A stretch of 64,000 bases of DNA from a virus, in the IMG/VR virus record IMGVR_UViG_3300042569_002815, positions 1-64,000 of that record. The stretch is one strand, 5' to 3'. A model generated the notes under the pieces. That model was not told the DNA's origin and did no database searches. It was given only the letters and a program-made list of their open reading frames with translations. Below are positions 33,443 through 41,733 of this stretch, in pieces; position 1 is the stretch's first letter, and each line of letters begins with the position of its first letter. The translations under genes and the position numbers were made by a program.

Positions 33443-34873
33443 ATGCAAACTAAAGAACAATTAGACAAAGAGATTAAACGTCTTAATCTTGAGCAAAACG
33501 CTCTAAAAATCTTGATTAACTCGTTTTATGGAGCCTTCGGTAACAAATATTTCTATTTTCACGATACAGATATTGCGCAATCAATTACTTTACAAGGTCA
33601 AGACCTTATTAAATTTTCAATTAAAGCAGTTAATCACTACTTTACAGAAAAATGGCATCTAGACACTGAATTACATGAAAAGCTTGGCATATCCAATCTA
33701 AAGATTAATCAAGTTAAAGAAGAAGCTGCAATTTATACTGACACAGACTCATGTTATGTTAGTTTTCATCCAGCAATTAACTCAATTGAAGGTTTTTCTT
33801 TAAGTGATACAGAAGCTCTTAAGTTTTGCTTAGCAATCAATCGTGAAAGGTTGAGTGGTTATTTTAGAGCAGCGTTTCAAAAATATGCAACTGCATTTAA
33901 TACTGATAATCGCCAAGAGTTTGAAATGGAAAATCTTTCACGAGCTGCAATTTGGTGTGCTAAAAAGAAATACGTTCTTAAAGTAAGTTATGAAGATAAT
34001 CCGGCTGAAGAATTATCAGAAAAAGAAAGTCAAGTAGTAAAAGGTCTTGAAAAAGTTCAATCTTCTTATCCAATTTGGGCAAGAGCTCACCTTGAAAAAT
34101 TATACGACTTCTTCTTAGATCGTGGCTATGATTTAGACCTTGAAGCTGAATTAATTCCTAAATTACAAGCCCTACGAGCTGAAATGGAAACTCTATCGCC
34201 TGATGATATTTGTTTTTCATTCTCTGTTCGCACTTATGATAAGTATGTTAAGTGCGAACATCCTTTAAAGTTAGACAAAGGCGTTCCAATCTATACTAGA
34301 GCCGCTTCCTATCATAACTTTATGCTAAAGGAAACAGGTAATAAAAAATACAATCGAGTTATTAGCGGTAAAGTTAAATTCTACTATGCTGCTCAAAACC
34401 AATATGATTTTGATATTTTTGCATTTTCTCCAGGTGTTTACCCAGCTGAATTTGCAATCCCAATGGATAAAGATCAACAATTCTTTCGTTTGATTTGCGA
34501 ACCTTTAAATAAGTTGCTTCTTGCAATGGGATTACCTCAAATTAATCCTCAACTACGTCGTGCAATTGAAGTAGTTAAGCATAAACCTAAAAAAGGTCAA
34601 GATATTCAATCTTTCCCAATTCATATTGTGGATTCAGAAACATTTGAAAATACCTTGGTTCCAGAAGCTCTTCAAGAGTTTATTGCAAATCCAGATTCAG
34701 CAATTCCACCTCAATTGATGCCACAGTACCTAAGTATTGTTTCTAAATATGGTTTAAATACGGTAGTTGTTCCAGATGCAGAACTTGCAAAATATATTGA
34801 TAAAATCAAGAAAAAGAAAGCTTCCAAAGCAGTCATAGTCGAAGAAGATGAGCTAGAAGAAGTAGAAGATTAA
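33443..34873 (+). CDS. 43: DNA polymerase, C-terminal half (gp43B-like, split gene)
   Basis: 476 residues covering only the B-family palm-thumb portion. Motif B N-A-L-K-I-L-I-N-S-F-Y-G-A-F-G-N starts at residue ~18 and motif C Y-T-D-T-D-S-C-Y-V is at ~110. The 3'-5' exonuclease domain, the N-terminal domain and palm motif A are absent. T4 gp43 has 898 residues and this corresponds to roughly its last 350. The gene has its own ATG and intergenic promoter region; the other part must lie outside this window. The C-terminus ends in an acidic run with no clear clamp-binding peptide. Confidence 0.9.
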   Translation: MQTKEQLDKEIKRLNLEQNALKILINSFYGAFGNKYFYFHDTDIAQSITLQGQDLIKFSIKAVNHYFTEKWHLDTELHEKLGISNLKINQVKEEAAIYTDTDSCYVSFHPAINSIEGFSLSDTEALKFCLAINRERLSGYFRAAFQKYATAFNTDNRQEFEMENLSRAAIWCAKKKYVLKVSYEDNPAEELSEKESQVVKGLEKVQSSYPIWARAHLEKLYDFFLDRGYDLDLEAELIPKLQALRAEMETLSPDDICFSFSVRTYDKYVKCEHPLKLDKGVPIYTRAASYHNFMLKETGNKKYNRVISGKVKFYYAAQNQYDFDIFAFSPGVYPAEFAIPMDKDQQFFRLICEPLNKLLLAMGLPQINPQLRRAIEVVKHKPKKGQDIQSFPIHIVDSETFENTLVPEALQEFIANPDSAIPPQLMPQYLSIVSKYGLNTVVVPDAELAKYIDKIKKKKASKAVIVEEDELEEVED

Positions 34874-34877
34874 TTAG

Positions 34878-35984
34878 ATGGAAATACATGAGGTTTCAAA
34901 GTTTGTTAAAAGTGTCTTGGGCGCCAGGTTTCCTGGCATTCACGATAAACAGACTATTGAAGAGAGCGACGGTAAATTAAATTTCGCTTGCCCATTTTGT
35001 GGAGACTCTAAGGTCAAAGCATCCAAAAAAAGAGGCCACCTCTATTTGGAAACTAAAACCTATAAATGTTTCAATGATGGTTGCATGGCATGGATGAGCC
35101 TTGCTGAATTTGTAGCCAGTTTAAGTAATCAATATGGAATTATTTCGTCCCTATTTCTAGAAGAAAAGGACCTTGAGGTAAATTACAAAAAAACTACTGA
35201 AAATCATCTTGTTAGATTCCTAACGTCTAATCGTAAAAGTATGATATCGATTACTGATGTCATAAACCGATTTTCTTTAAGAAGACTTGATCAAATTTCA
35301 GAAAATTCTGCTGCATTTAAATTTGCACAATCCAGAGGTTTAACTAAAGTCCAAAACTTTGGCGATATTATGTATGCTGATGCAATGGACAATAAAGTTT
35401 ATATCTTTAATTTTGATCACCGCTCTGGTAAAATTCTAGGTCTTGCTACCCGAAGCTTAGATCCATTTACTGACAGAAAATATTTGATTAAATCCTATAA
35501 CGAGGTTTCTAAAATATTTACAAATGGTGATACTCCAGAAATTATTGACGATGCAAACTATCTTAATAATTATTTCAATATTTTAAATGTTGATTTTACC
35601 CAACCTCTTATGGTAACTGAGGGTCAAATTGACTCTATGTTTTTAAAGAATGGATTAGCTACTTCTGGTGTTTCCAAAGCCAAATCAATCCTAAAAGCAA
35701 TGGGTGCGGTTGATATTAAAATTATATTTGACCGTGATAAAGCAGGAAAGGACTCAATGCTAGCCTTTATTAAAGATGGGTATTCTGTATTTTTATGGAA
35801 TAGTTTAATTGCAGAATTAAAAAAGAAATTTCCTACTCAAATTATAAAGCTATCCAAAATTAAAGATATTAACGATCTTTTCTTATTTCTAAATCGACAG
35901 GATCCGGCCTTTACAATTTCAAAATTTCAAGACCTAATAGGTAAGCACTTTAGTAATTCTGTATATGATATCGTCTATCTATAA
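34878..35984 (+). CDS. 61: DNA primase (gp61-like)
   Basis: 368 residues. The N-terminal zinc ribbon has C-P-F-C-G-D-S at ~38 and C-F-N-D-G-C at ~64, the arrangement of DnaG/gp61 primases. A TOPRIM-like segment has V-T-E-G-Q-I-D-S at ~248 and K-I-I-F-D-R-D-K-A-G at ~281, giving the catalytic Glu and D-x-D. T4 gp61 is 342 residues. It makes lagging-strand RNA primers with the gp41 helicase. It starts 4 nt after the polymerase stop. Confidence 0.88.
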   Translation: MEIHEVSKFVKSVLGARFPGIHDKQTIEESDGKLNFACPFCGDSKVKASKKRGHLYLETKTYKCFNDGCMAWMSLAEFVASLSNQYGIISSLFLEEKDLEVNYKKTTENHLVRFLTSNRKSMISITDVINRFSLRRLDQISENSAAFKFAQSRGLTKVQNFGDIMYADAMDNKVYIFNFDHRSGKILGLATRSLDPFTDRKYLIKSYNEVSKIFTNGDTPEIIDDANYLNNYFNILNVDFTQPLMVTEGQIDSMFLKNGLATSGVSKAKSILKAMGAVDIKIIFDRDKAGKDSMLAFIKDGYSVFLWNSLIAELKKKFPTQIIKLSKIKDINDLFLFLNRQDPAFTISKFQDLIGKHFSNSVYDIVYL

Positions 35985-35992
35985 ATATTAAT

Positions 35993-36505
35993 ATGAAAGA
36001 CCCTAATCAAAAAAAGAATATTAAAACATTTCTTAAACCTAGAATTGGAGGATCTGTAAAGCAAGGTTATTTTAGACCGCAGCAGCCAGATCGATATATG
36101 GGAGATCCTACTCAGATTATTTACAGATCGAGTTGGGAATATAAGTTTTTGAAATGGTTAGATTCAAGTCCATCAGTTCTTAAATATTCATCTGAACCAT
36201 TTGGAATTCCATATTACAATCCAATGGACAAACGTGGTCATATCTATTACATTGATTTCTTTGTTAAGTTGGTTGGTCCTAATAATACTGAGGAAAATTG
36301 GTTAATCGAGATTAAGCCAAACAAATATGTTTCGCCTCCAACTAAACCAAAGAGAATGACTGATAAACAAACTGCAAGTTATGTCTATGCTGCAAAGCAG
36401 TTTGTTATGAATCAGGCCAAATTTGAGGCAGCTAGGGACTATGCTGCGCAAAAAGGAATTAGATTCGGGATTATTACCGAAAACTTCTTATTTAAAAGTT
36501 TGTAG
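35993..36505 (+). CDS. 4: Head completion protein gp4-like
   Basis: 170 residues (T4 gp4 about 150). Conserved features are G-Y-F-R-P, I-I-Y-R-S-S-W-E-Y-K-F-L-K-W-L-D, then Y-Y-I-D-F-F-V-K and W-L-I-E-I-K-P. The E, D and E-x-K residues form a TnsA-like endonuclease core. T4 gp4 is required for filled heads to accept tails. It follows primase by 8 nt, so a replication gene and a late head gene share a strand segment here. Confidence 0.85.
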   Translation: MKDPNQKKNIKTFLKPRIGGSVKQGYFRPQQPDRYMGDPTQIIYRSSWEYKFLKWLDSSPSVLKYSSEPFGIPYYNPMDKRGHIYYIDFFVKLVGPNNTEENWLIEIKPNKYVSPPTKPKRMTDKQTASYVYAAKQFVMNQAKFEAARDYAAQKGIRFGIITENFLFKSL

Positions 36506-36514
36506 AATATAAAG

Positions 36515-37180
36515 ATGATCAAGCCAACATTTAGTGCCCAAATAGACAATTTTAGAAATAGCGGAGAAAGATTAGACGATCCATTCTTTAGCGACATTCA
36601 GCCATTACCGGAATCTATTTTTATTCCAGGTCATGTTTATACATTTTTTGCACAACCAGTTGACGACCAACAAATTCCAACTGCAGATCAATATCTTGAT
36701 GCAAGAGAAATGGCTAAATACCCAATTAAAAGACCATATTATGATCAGCGTCCAATTGGAATCTGTTTAGCTAATGGACAAACTGATGTTACCATATTAA
36801 ACCTTAAAGTAATGCCCATAGGGTCTACCCAAGTTATCCTGAACATACTCTGGCAGGTCTTTAATAATATTATAAGTAAATCATATACAGACAAGGGAGA
36901 GTTCATAGGAGATACTCGAAAGCTATACCAGCTTCCTGAATATACTCCGCTTATTGGATTTAACGCAAATCCATTTGCCCTATCTGACCTTTTTCAAAAT
37001 GCGAGTGGAGGTAAATTTAACGTCCGTTACGCAGTAAATAAATATCAAAAAGCAAATATTACAAACCCAACGCTTATTCCATTCCATCTGGTACCCAGAA
37101 TTGCTCAAACCAATATTTTCGATGGAATCCAGACACGATCTTTAAGCATGGACTCAGTAATATCACAATTTAACGCATAA
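36515..37180 (+). CDS. Hypothetical structural-region protein between gp4 and portal
   Basis: 221 residues, beta-rich, not recognised. Notable stretches are P-G-H-V-Y-T-F-F-A-Q-P-V-D, R-P-Y-Y-D-Q-R-P-I-G-I-C-L and V-T-I-L-N-L-K-V-M-P-I. In T4 the gene after gp4 encodes wedge protein gp53, but a better gp53 match is at 17164. A neck or baseplate role is possible from context only. It lies 9 nt after gp4 and 2 nt before the portal gene. Confidence 0.62.
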   Translation: MIKPTFSAQIDNFRNSGERLDDPFFSDIQPLPESIFIPGHVYTFFAQPVDDQQIPTADQYLDAREMAKYPIKRPYYDQRPIGICLANGQTDVTILNLKVMPIGSTQVILNILWQVFNNIISKSYTDKGEFIGDTRKLYQLPEYTPLIGFNANPFALSDLFQNASGGKFNVRYAVNKYQKANITNPTLIPFHLVPRIAQTNIFDGIQTRSLSMDSVISQFNA

Positions 37181-37182
37181 TT

Positions 37183-38892
37183 ATGGCAGGATTTCTAGAC
37201 AATATCGGCTTAGGCGGACTTAAATCAAGACTATCAGATTTAAGCCGAGTTGGTATGAAGTACGAGGATCTTTTAATTAAGAACTCACAATCGATAGGAT
37301 TTATTGAAAGTCAGCTAATGCAAGCTAGAGGAAGCGCTCTACCTGGTGGACAAACTGATTCTTTAGCTAGAGCTACAATGGCAATATCAGATACAACATC
37401 TGCTCTTAGAACTAAAGCTATTGCATTCTTTCAATTAGATTACGCAACAAAAAGAGAAAGACTAAGAGATCTTGCATCAAATGGTGAAATTGAATTTGTA
37501 ATCGAATCAATTACCGATGACGTTATTGTATTTGATGAAGATAACCGTTTTGCATATCCAAATGACCTAGTTGGAGAAATGCTCTATAAAGGAAAAAATA
37601 AAGAGCAGCGTCTTAAGTATCAAGAAAAAGTTATTGAAAAATATAACGAAAATTTTGAAAGAATCTACAATGCATGGGGTTTCAATGAAGGAATTTCAGC
37701 ATGGCAGTATTTTTATCAATGGTTAATTGAAGGACATTTGGCATTTGAGATTCTTTATGATGATTTACAAAACCCAAGAGAAATTATTGGATTTAAAGAA
37801 GTCGATCCATCTACTCTATATCCTCAAATTAAAAAGGACGCAGCTGGAAAGATCTTTTTAGAATGGGCCCAAAAAGTTGCTGGAGAATCTAAAGTAAGAA
37901 CCCTTACCGATTCCCAAGTTCTTTACTTATCATATTCAAACCATTTTAGAACTAAACGTATTTCTTTTGTTGAGCGAATGGTTAGATCATTTAACTTAAT
38001 GCGTGTTATTGAGCACTCTAAAGTTATTTGGCATACAATGAATGCTCCTATTCGTTTAACTACTAAAGTTCCAATTGGAAGTAAGTCTCTAAACAAAGCA
38101 AAAGAAGACGTTCGTGAATTTGCAAACCAATTAAAGGAAGATATTTTCTTTGATACTAATACTGGAGAAATCCAAGTAGACGGCCGCCCTAACCTATTAT
38201 TCTATAAGAATTATATTTTACCAGTAAACGATCAAAACCAAGCAATTGAAATTGCTCCATTGGAATACGCAGGTCCTAATATGTCAGGATCAGAGCTTCT
38301 TAACTATTTCAAAGAAAAGTTAAAGATGGACTCTAAGATTCCTTATTCAAGATGGGATTCTGCAAATGGCGCAGGTCAATATACAATGAATGCTGAAGGT
38401 ATTCGTCGTGAAGAAATTCGTTATAATAAATTTGTAACTCGTCTTCGTTCAGCGTTTAAAGAATTATTGACAAAGCCTCTATATCTTCAAATGTGTCTTG
38501 ATTTTAAAGATCTAAAAGATGATTACCGTTTTAAAAACGCAGTCGGTATTAACTGGCATGATGATAACGTATTTGAAGAAATCAAACAACAAGATTTACT
38601 TAATAAGCGTCTTGCTACACTTAATGCCCTTAAAGGAGTTGTTGATGATGAAGGTAAGCCATACTTCTCTACTGAATACTTGGTTAAAGAGTATTTAAGA
38701 ATGAGCGATGAGGATCTTCAAAAGAATAAAGATTATATGAATCAAACTCCAACTGGAGAGGGTGAAGCTGGAGAAGCTGCAGCACCAGGAGCAGCACCAG
38801 AAGCAGGTTCTGCCCCAGAAGGAGGCGCAGGCGCTGAAGCCGCTGCTGGTAAAGAAACAGCTAGCGAATTAGGAGCTCCTGGAGCTTTATAA
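37183..38892 (+). CDS. 20: Portal vertex protein (gp20-like)
   Basis: 569 residues (T4 gp20 524). It contains a run of portal features: R-E-R-L-R-D-L-A and E-F-V-I-E-S-I-T-D-D-V-I near 90-110, a Trp-rich A-W-Q-Y-F-Y-Q-W helix, V-D-P-S-T-L-Y-P, the long clip/stem region with Y-K-N-Y-I-L-P-V and M-N-A-E-G-I-R-R-E-E-I. The last ~50 residues are an Ala/Gly/Glu/Pro-rich tail, longer than usual. It forms the dodecameric DNA gateway. It is the last gene of the rightward operon, meeting the leftward gp25-like gene 1 nt away. Confidence 0.9.
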   Translation: MAGFLDNIGLGGLKSRLSDLSRVGMKYEDLLIKNSQSIGFIESQLMQARGSALPGGQTDSLARATMAISDTTSALRTKAIAFFQLDYATKRERLRDLASNGEIEFVIESITDDVIVFDEDNRFAYPNDLVGEMLYKGKNKEQRLKYQEKVIEKYNENFERIYNAWGFNEGISAWQYFYQWLIEGHLAFEILYDDLQNPREIIGFKEVDPSTLYPQIKKDAAGKIFLEWAQKVAGESKVRTLTDSQVLYLSYSNHFRTKRISFVERMVRSFNLMRVIEHSKVIWHTMNAPIRLTTKVPIGSKSLNKAKEDVREFANQLKEDIFFDTNTGEIQVDGRPNLLFYKNYILPVNDQNQAIEIAPLEYAGPNMSGSELLNYFKEKLKMDSKIPYSRWDSANGAGQYTMNAEGIRREEIRYNKFVTRLRSAFKELLTKPLYLQMCLDFKDLKDDYRFKNAVGINWHDDNVFEEIKQQDLLNKRLATLNALKGVVDDEGKPYFSTEYLVKEYLRMSDEDLQKNKDYMNQTPTGEGEAGEAAAPGAAPEAGSAPEGGAGAEAAAGKETASELGAPGAL

Positions 38893-38893
38893 T

Positions 38894-39271
38894 TTATTGA
38901 TAAGCAATAACAAATCTGATAGATTTGTCGATAGATATAACGACGTGAATTGAATCTCTAAATTGATCAATTCCGTCGTTAACTTTTAGTACCTCTACGT
39001 TCCAGTCACGGTTTTGTAATAAAGTACAATATAGTTTTAATTGAGAAACAATGTCATCGTGAATTTTAGTTGTACTAAAACTATCACTAAAATCGAATAG
39101 ATAAGTTTCTTCGTCAATTCCAAATCGATTTTCTCCCAAAACTGAATCATTTTTGGTTAATAGAACCATTTTGATTTGAGCAATAATTAGTGCAAGATCC
39201 TCTGTTTCTAATAAAGTCTCTTCGCTATAATTGGGTTCATCTATACTTTTTATGTAAAAATCTATTGGCAT
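38894..39271 (-). CDS. 25: Baseplate wedge protein gp25-like
   Basis: 125 residues (T4 gp25 132). The arrangement of an N-terminal helix, I-K-M-V-L-L-T-K-N-D-S-V-L-G-E-N-R-F-G and the following Y-L-F-D matches the gp25 pattern in which a loop after I-L-T is followed by the E/F-G-x-x-L turn. A helix, then V-E-V-L-K-V and a terminal strand pair complete it. gp25 initiates sheath polymerisation. Convergent with portal; 1 nt after the 244-residue gene. Confidence 0.6.
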   Translation of the reverse strand: MPIDFYIKSIDEPNYSEETLLETEDLALIIAQIKMVLLTKNDSVLGENRFGIDEETYLFDFSDSFSTTKIHDDIVSQLKLYCTLLQNRDWNVEVLKVNDGIDQFRDSIHVVISIDKSIRFVIAYQ

Positions 39272-39272
39272 A

Positions 39273-40007
39273 TTAGAATCTCATTGTATACATCCAACCT
39301 GCAGAGTTTTCGCCTTTAATTGCTTCCATAACAGCAGTCATTTCAGCATCAGCCTTTGTTACTAAGTTGGTATAATTTATTTTAACATCTCCTGGCAAAA
39401 CATAATCAAATGTTGTAATCATTTCGCCAAGTCTTTGTTTAGATTTTGCTCTACAGTATCTTTGGAACATTTCATCCTCGTACAGATTTGAAGGATCAAT
39501 CTTTTTTGCAACTTCCAAAACAGCTCCTCTTTTTGGAGTTCTTCCAAGAACAGTTAACTGTTTAGTGTTTTTATTATAGTCGTATGCAATTGTATCTAAC
39601 AAAAATGCTCTAGTTAAATCTAAGAATGAAAACATTACTGTTCTATACATTAAGGATTCTCCAACAAATGGAGTTAAGTACATCTCAGATCCAACAAATT
39701 TATTTTCACCAAAGTCTCTATCCATTGTTGAAAAAACAGATGCTCCAGTTGGTTCAACTGCTTTATGTACAAATTGTACGCAATCTGGTAAAGTAATAGT
39801 GCGGCTATCTTTAAATTGGCCAGCTGAAAAAACATCAACTGGAATTTGCAAATACGCTTTATCTAGAGCATATTGCCAATTATCATAAAAAAACACCTCG
39901 GCATTTTTAATAACCCTTTCTACTTCCTTTGTTGGAAGTTGATATGGAAGGGATCCCGAGAATGTTACTTCATCAATAATATCTGATATTAATTCTTGTC
40001 TAGTCAC
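39273..40007 (-). CDS. Probable virion protein (neck or connector region)
   Basis: 244 residues. An N-terminal helical region (S-L-P-Y-Q-L-P-T-K-E-V-E-R-V-I) precedes a beta-rich part with I-T-L-P-D-C-V-Q-F-V, L-T-V-L-G-R-T-P-K-R-G and F-Q-R-Y-C-R-A-K-S-K-Q-R-L-G. The combination resembles tail-completion or neck adaptor proteins in other large phages, but I cannot name a family. It shares a transcript with the gp25-like gene. Confidence 0.6.
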   Translation of the reverse strand: MTRQELISDIIDEVTFSGSLPYQLPTKEVERVIKNAEVFFYDNWQYALDKAYLQIPVDVFSAGQFKDSRTITLPDCVQFVHKAVEPTGASVFSTMDRDFGENKFVGSEMYLTPFVGESLMYRTVMFSFLDLTRAFLLDTIAYDYNKNTKQLTVLGRTPKRGAVLEVAKKIDPSNLYEDEMFQRYCRAKSKQRLGEMITTFDYVLPGDVKINYTNLVTKADAEMTAVMEAIKGENSAGWMYTMRF

Positions 40008-40026
40008 GCGATTTGCGTTATTTTAA

Positions 40027-40233
40027 TTATACAGTCGGCGCTTGTGCAGCAGCTAACTTTTGCTCTTCTGCTTGTTTAGCAGTAGTAGCTTTGATTTTTT
40101 CTCTGATTGCAGTTAATTTAATTTGAGCATCATTAACAACTTTCATTGCTTCAGCCTCTTGTTGATTTAATGTAACCAATTCAGTTGCAGCATCTTCGTT
40201 AACGCTAAAATAGTTTTGGAATGATTTAACCAT
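40027..40233 (-). CDS. Small helical protein with targeting-like N-terminus
   Basis: 68 residues. The leader M-V-K-S-F-Q-N-Y-F-S-V-N-E ends with V-N-E, the expected protease site; the mature 55 residues are one Ala/Gln/Lys/Glu helix. A GATAAATAA late promoter lies 20 nt before the ATG. It resembles small T4 internal proteins in organisation, not in sequence. Confidence 0.65.
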   Translation of the reverse strand: MVKSFQNYFSVNEDAATELVTLNQQEAEAMKVVNDAQIKLTAIREKIKATTAKQAEEQKLAAAQAPTV

Positions 40234-40252
40234 TTTTGATAGATTCTTTTTG

Positions 40253-40261
40253 TTATTTATC
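40253..40261 (-). promoter_or_regulatory. Late promoter of the 68-residue gene
   Basis: Minus-strand GATAAATAA, 20 nt before the ATG at 40233; it overlaps the stop codon of the upstream HAD gene. Confidence 0.7.
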
Positions 40262-41596
40262 GGAAATATAGTCCGAAAAAGTTTTTATACGGCTTGTTCC
40301 AGAACCCGGATTTGCTCCAAGTTCTTGTCTTCCACCTTTATACATGCCCCATTGTGCAGGTATCTTTAATGTTCCACTGACTCTCTGCGGAGCTCGTTCT
40401 GGCGGCAAATCATCCATATCTGGATTGCTTTTAGTACGGTCTCTGAGTAATTCTGGGGTTAGCAGGTCCTCTTCAATCTTTCCGCCTAATATCATCCAAA
40501 CCTTTTTGGGATCCTTTCCTTCAGGGATCCCCTGTGAAAAACTATTGAAATCTTGAGCTAACCAAAACTCTCTCATTAAAGTTCCAGAAACACCATCCTC
40601 GTCTCCGTCTGAACCAGTATTTCCTCCAAATTCAGGACGAGCTGTTTCAATTCGGTTAATTTTAGAGATACTGCCTCTCCACTTTTCCATGGCAGCCCAT
40701 CTAGGCATGTCTTTATCTGTTGCATAAAGATTAACCACTGTATTTGGAGCATATTGGGTTTTACCAAGCGCCTCAACAAATTCATATCCACTTCTAACTG
40801 GGGTAACATCCGCTAGGTGGAGTTCAACGTTATCAAAATCTTCTAGATAATATTCTAAAACTTCCATTGCAGTCTTACCGCTAATACCAGCCATTTCAGT
40901 TTTTGAAATAAAAACATGAACCTCATCGTTTTCCTCTGCAATTTTTGCAATTGCTTCATAGTGACCAGCATGAGGTGGCTTAAATTTACCACTAAAGATT
41001 CCAACTGTTCTGATATCTAATTTTGGAACTTGAGTACGACCAATTTTTCTAGTCTTCATTGTAATTTCTTCAAACTCATCCTCTAGACTCTTTGCAAGTT
41101 CTAGGTTTTTACGATCATCGTCATAAAAAGTAAAGTGTCTAAACCCTTTAGTGATTAGTTTTCGGAAGGCTTCTTTTTTCTTTTCTGCAATAGTTCCTTC
41201 AAATCCAAATTCTGGATCGCTAACCGCATAGATTAATTTTGGGTGAATATCAATCCCATGGGACAATAGAAATTCTCTGACTAGTTTCTTATTATCTCTA
41301 GCTGTAATAATGCCGACAGCAGTCCCAGATTCATAGGCAGAACGTAATATATTAAGTACCCATTCTACTAATCTTCCAGCCTTTAAAATATTAGCATCAT
41401 TAAATTGATTATAGTCTACTTCGTGATGTGGTTCCTTTTCATATTCATTAAACTCCTGTGGAGTAAGATCAAAGGTTTCACCAGTAAGTGCATCCTTAAC
41501 TAGGATCTTTGCATTAGTGACAACTAGTGTGTCATCTAAATCAAATATGATAATTGAGTTATCTCTAGAAAATGCCATTTCGTTTACTCTTTGCAC
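40253..41596 (-). CDS. HAD phosphatase fused to an NMN/cytidylyltransferase-like domain
   Basis: 447 residues. Domain 1 (to ~185) is HAD-like: I-I-I-F-D-L-D-D-T-L at ~13-22, G-I-I-T-A-R-D-N-K-K motif II and F-Y-D-D-D motif IV. Domain 2 (~195-390) has S-G-K-F-K-P-P-H-A-G-H at ~200, the H-x-G-H adenylyl/cytidylyl-transferase motif. It ends R-I-K-T-F-S-D-Y-I-S-D-K, a targeting-like C-terminal peptide. The GTG at 41596 is 18 nt after a late promoter; an ATG at 41578 is possible. A role in NAD or nucleic-acid end metabolism is inferred. Confidence 0.75.
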   Translation of the reverse strand: MQRVNEMAFSRDNSIIIFDLDDTLVVTNAKILVKDALTGETFDLTPQEFNEYEKEPHHEVDYNQFNDANILKAGRLVEWVLNILRSAYESGTAVGIITARDNKKLVREFLLSHGIDIHPKLIYAVSDPEFGFEGTIAEKKKEAFRKLITKGFRHFTFYDDDRKNLELAKSLEDEFEEITMKTRKIGRTQVPKLDIRTVGIFSGKFKPPHAGHYEAIAKIAEENDEVHVFISKTEMAGISGKTAMEVLEYYLEDFDNVELHLADVTPVRSGYEFVEALGKTQYAPNTVVNLYATDKDMPRWAAMEKWRGSISKINRIETARPEFGGNTGSDGDEDGVSGTLMREFWLAQDFNSFSQGIPEGKDPKKVWMILGGKIEEDLLTPELLRDRTKSNPDMDDLPPERAPQRVSGTLKIPAQWGMYKGGRQELGANPGSGTSRIKTFSDYISDK

Positions 41597-41613
41597 TGGC
41601 CTACTATTTTTTG

Positions 41614-41622
41614 TTATTTATT
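41614..41622 (-). promoter_or_regulatory. Late promoter of the HAD-nucleotidyltransferase gene
   Basis: Minus-strand AATAAATAA, 18 nt before the GTG at 41596 (36 nt before the alternative ATG). Confidence 0.6.
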
Positions 41623-41670
41623 TAGCCAGTTATTCAATGTAAATATACTAAACCTGGGCTAATAAAAGCA

Positions 41671-41702
41671 AAAAACGCAAAGCTTCTTGGCCTTGCGTTT
41701 TT
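41671..41702 (-). terminator. Terminator after the Cys-rich protein gene
   Basis: Perfect 10-bp stem AAAAACGCAA / TTGCGTTTTT with a 12-nt loop; U-tract on the minus strand. It lies 32 nt after the stop of the 440-residue gene. Confidence 0.88.
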
Positions 41703-41733
41703 CGATTACCTTCTTCCAATTGGAAGATGTATT

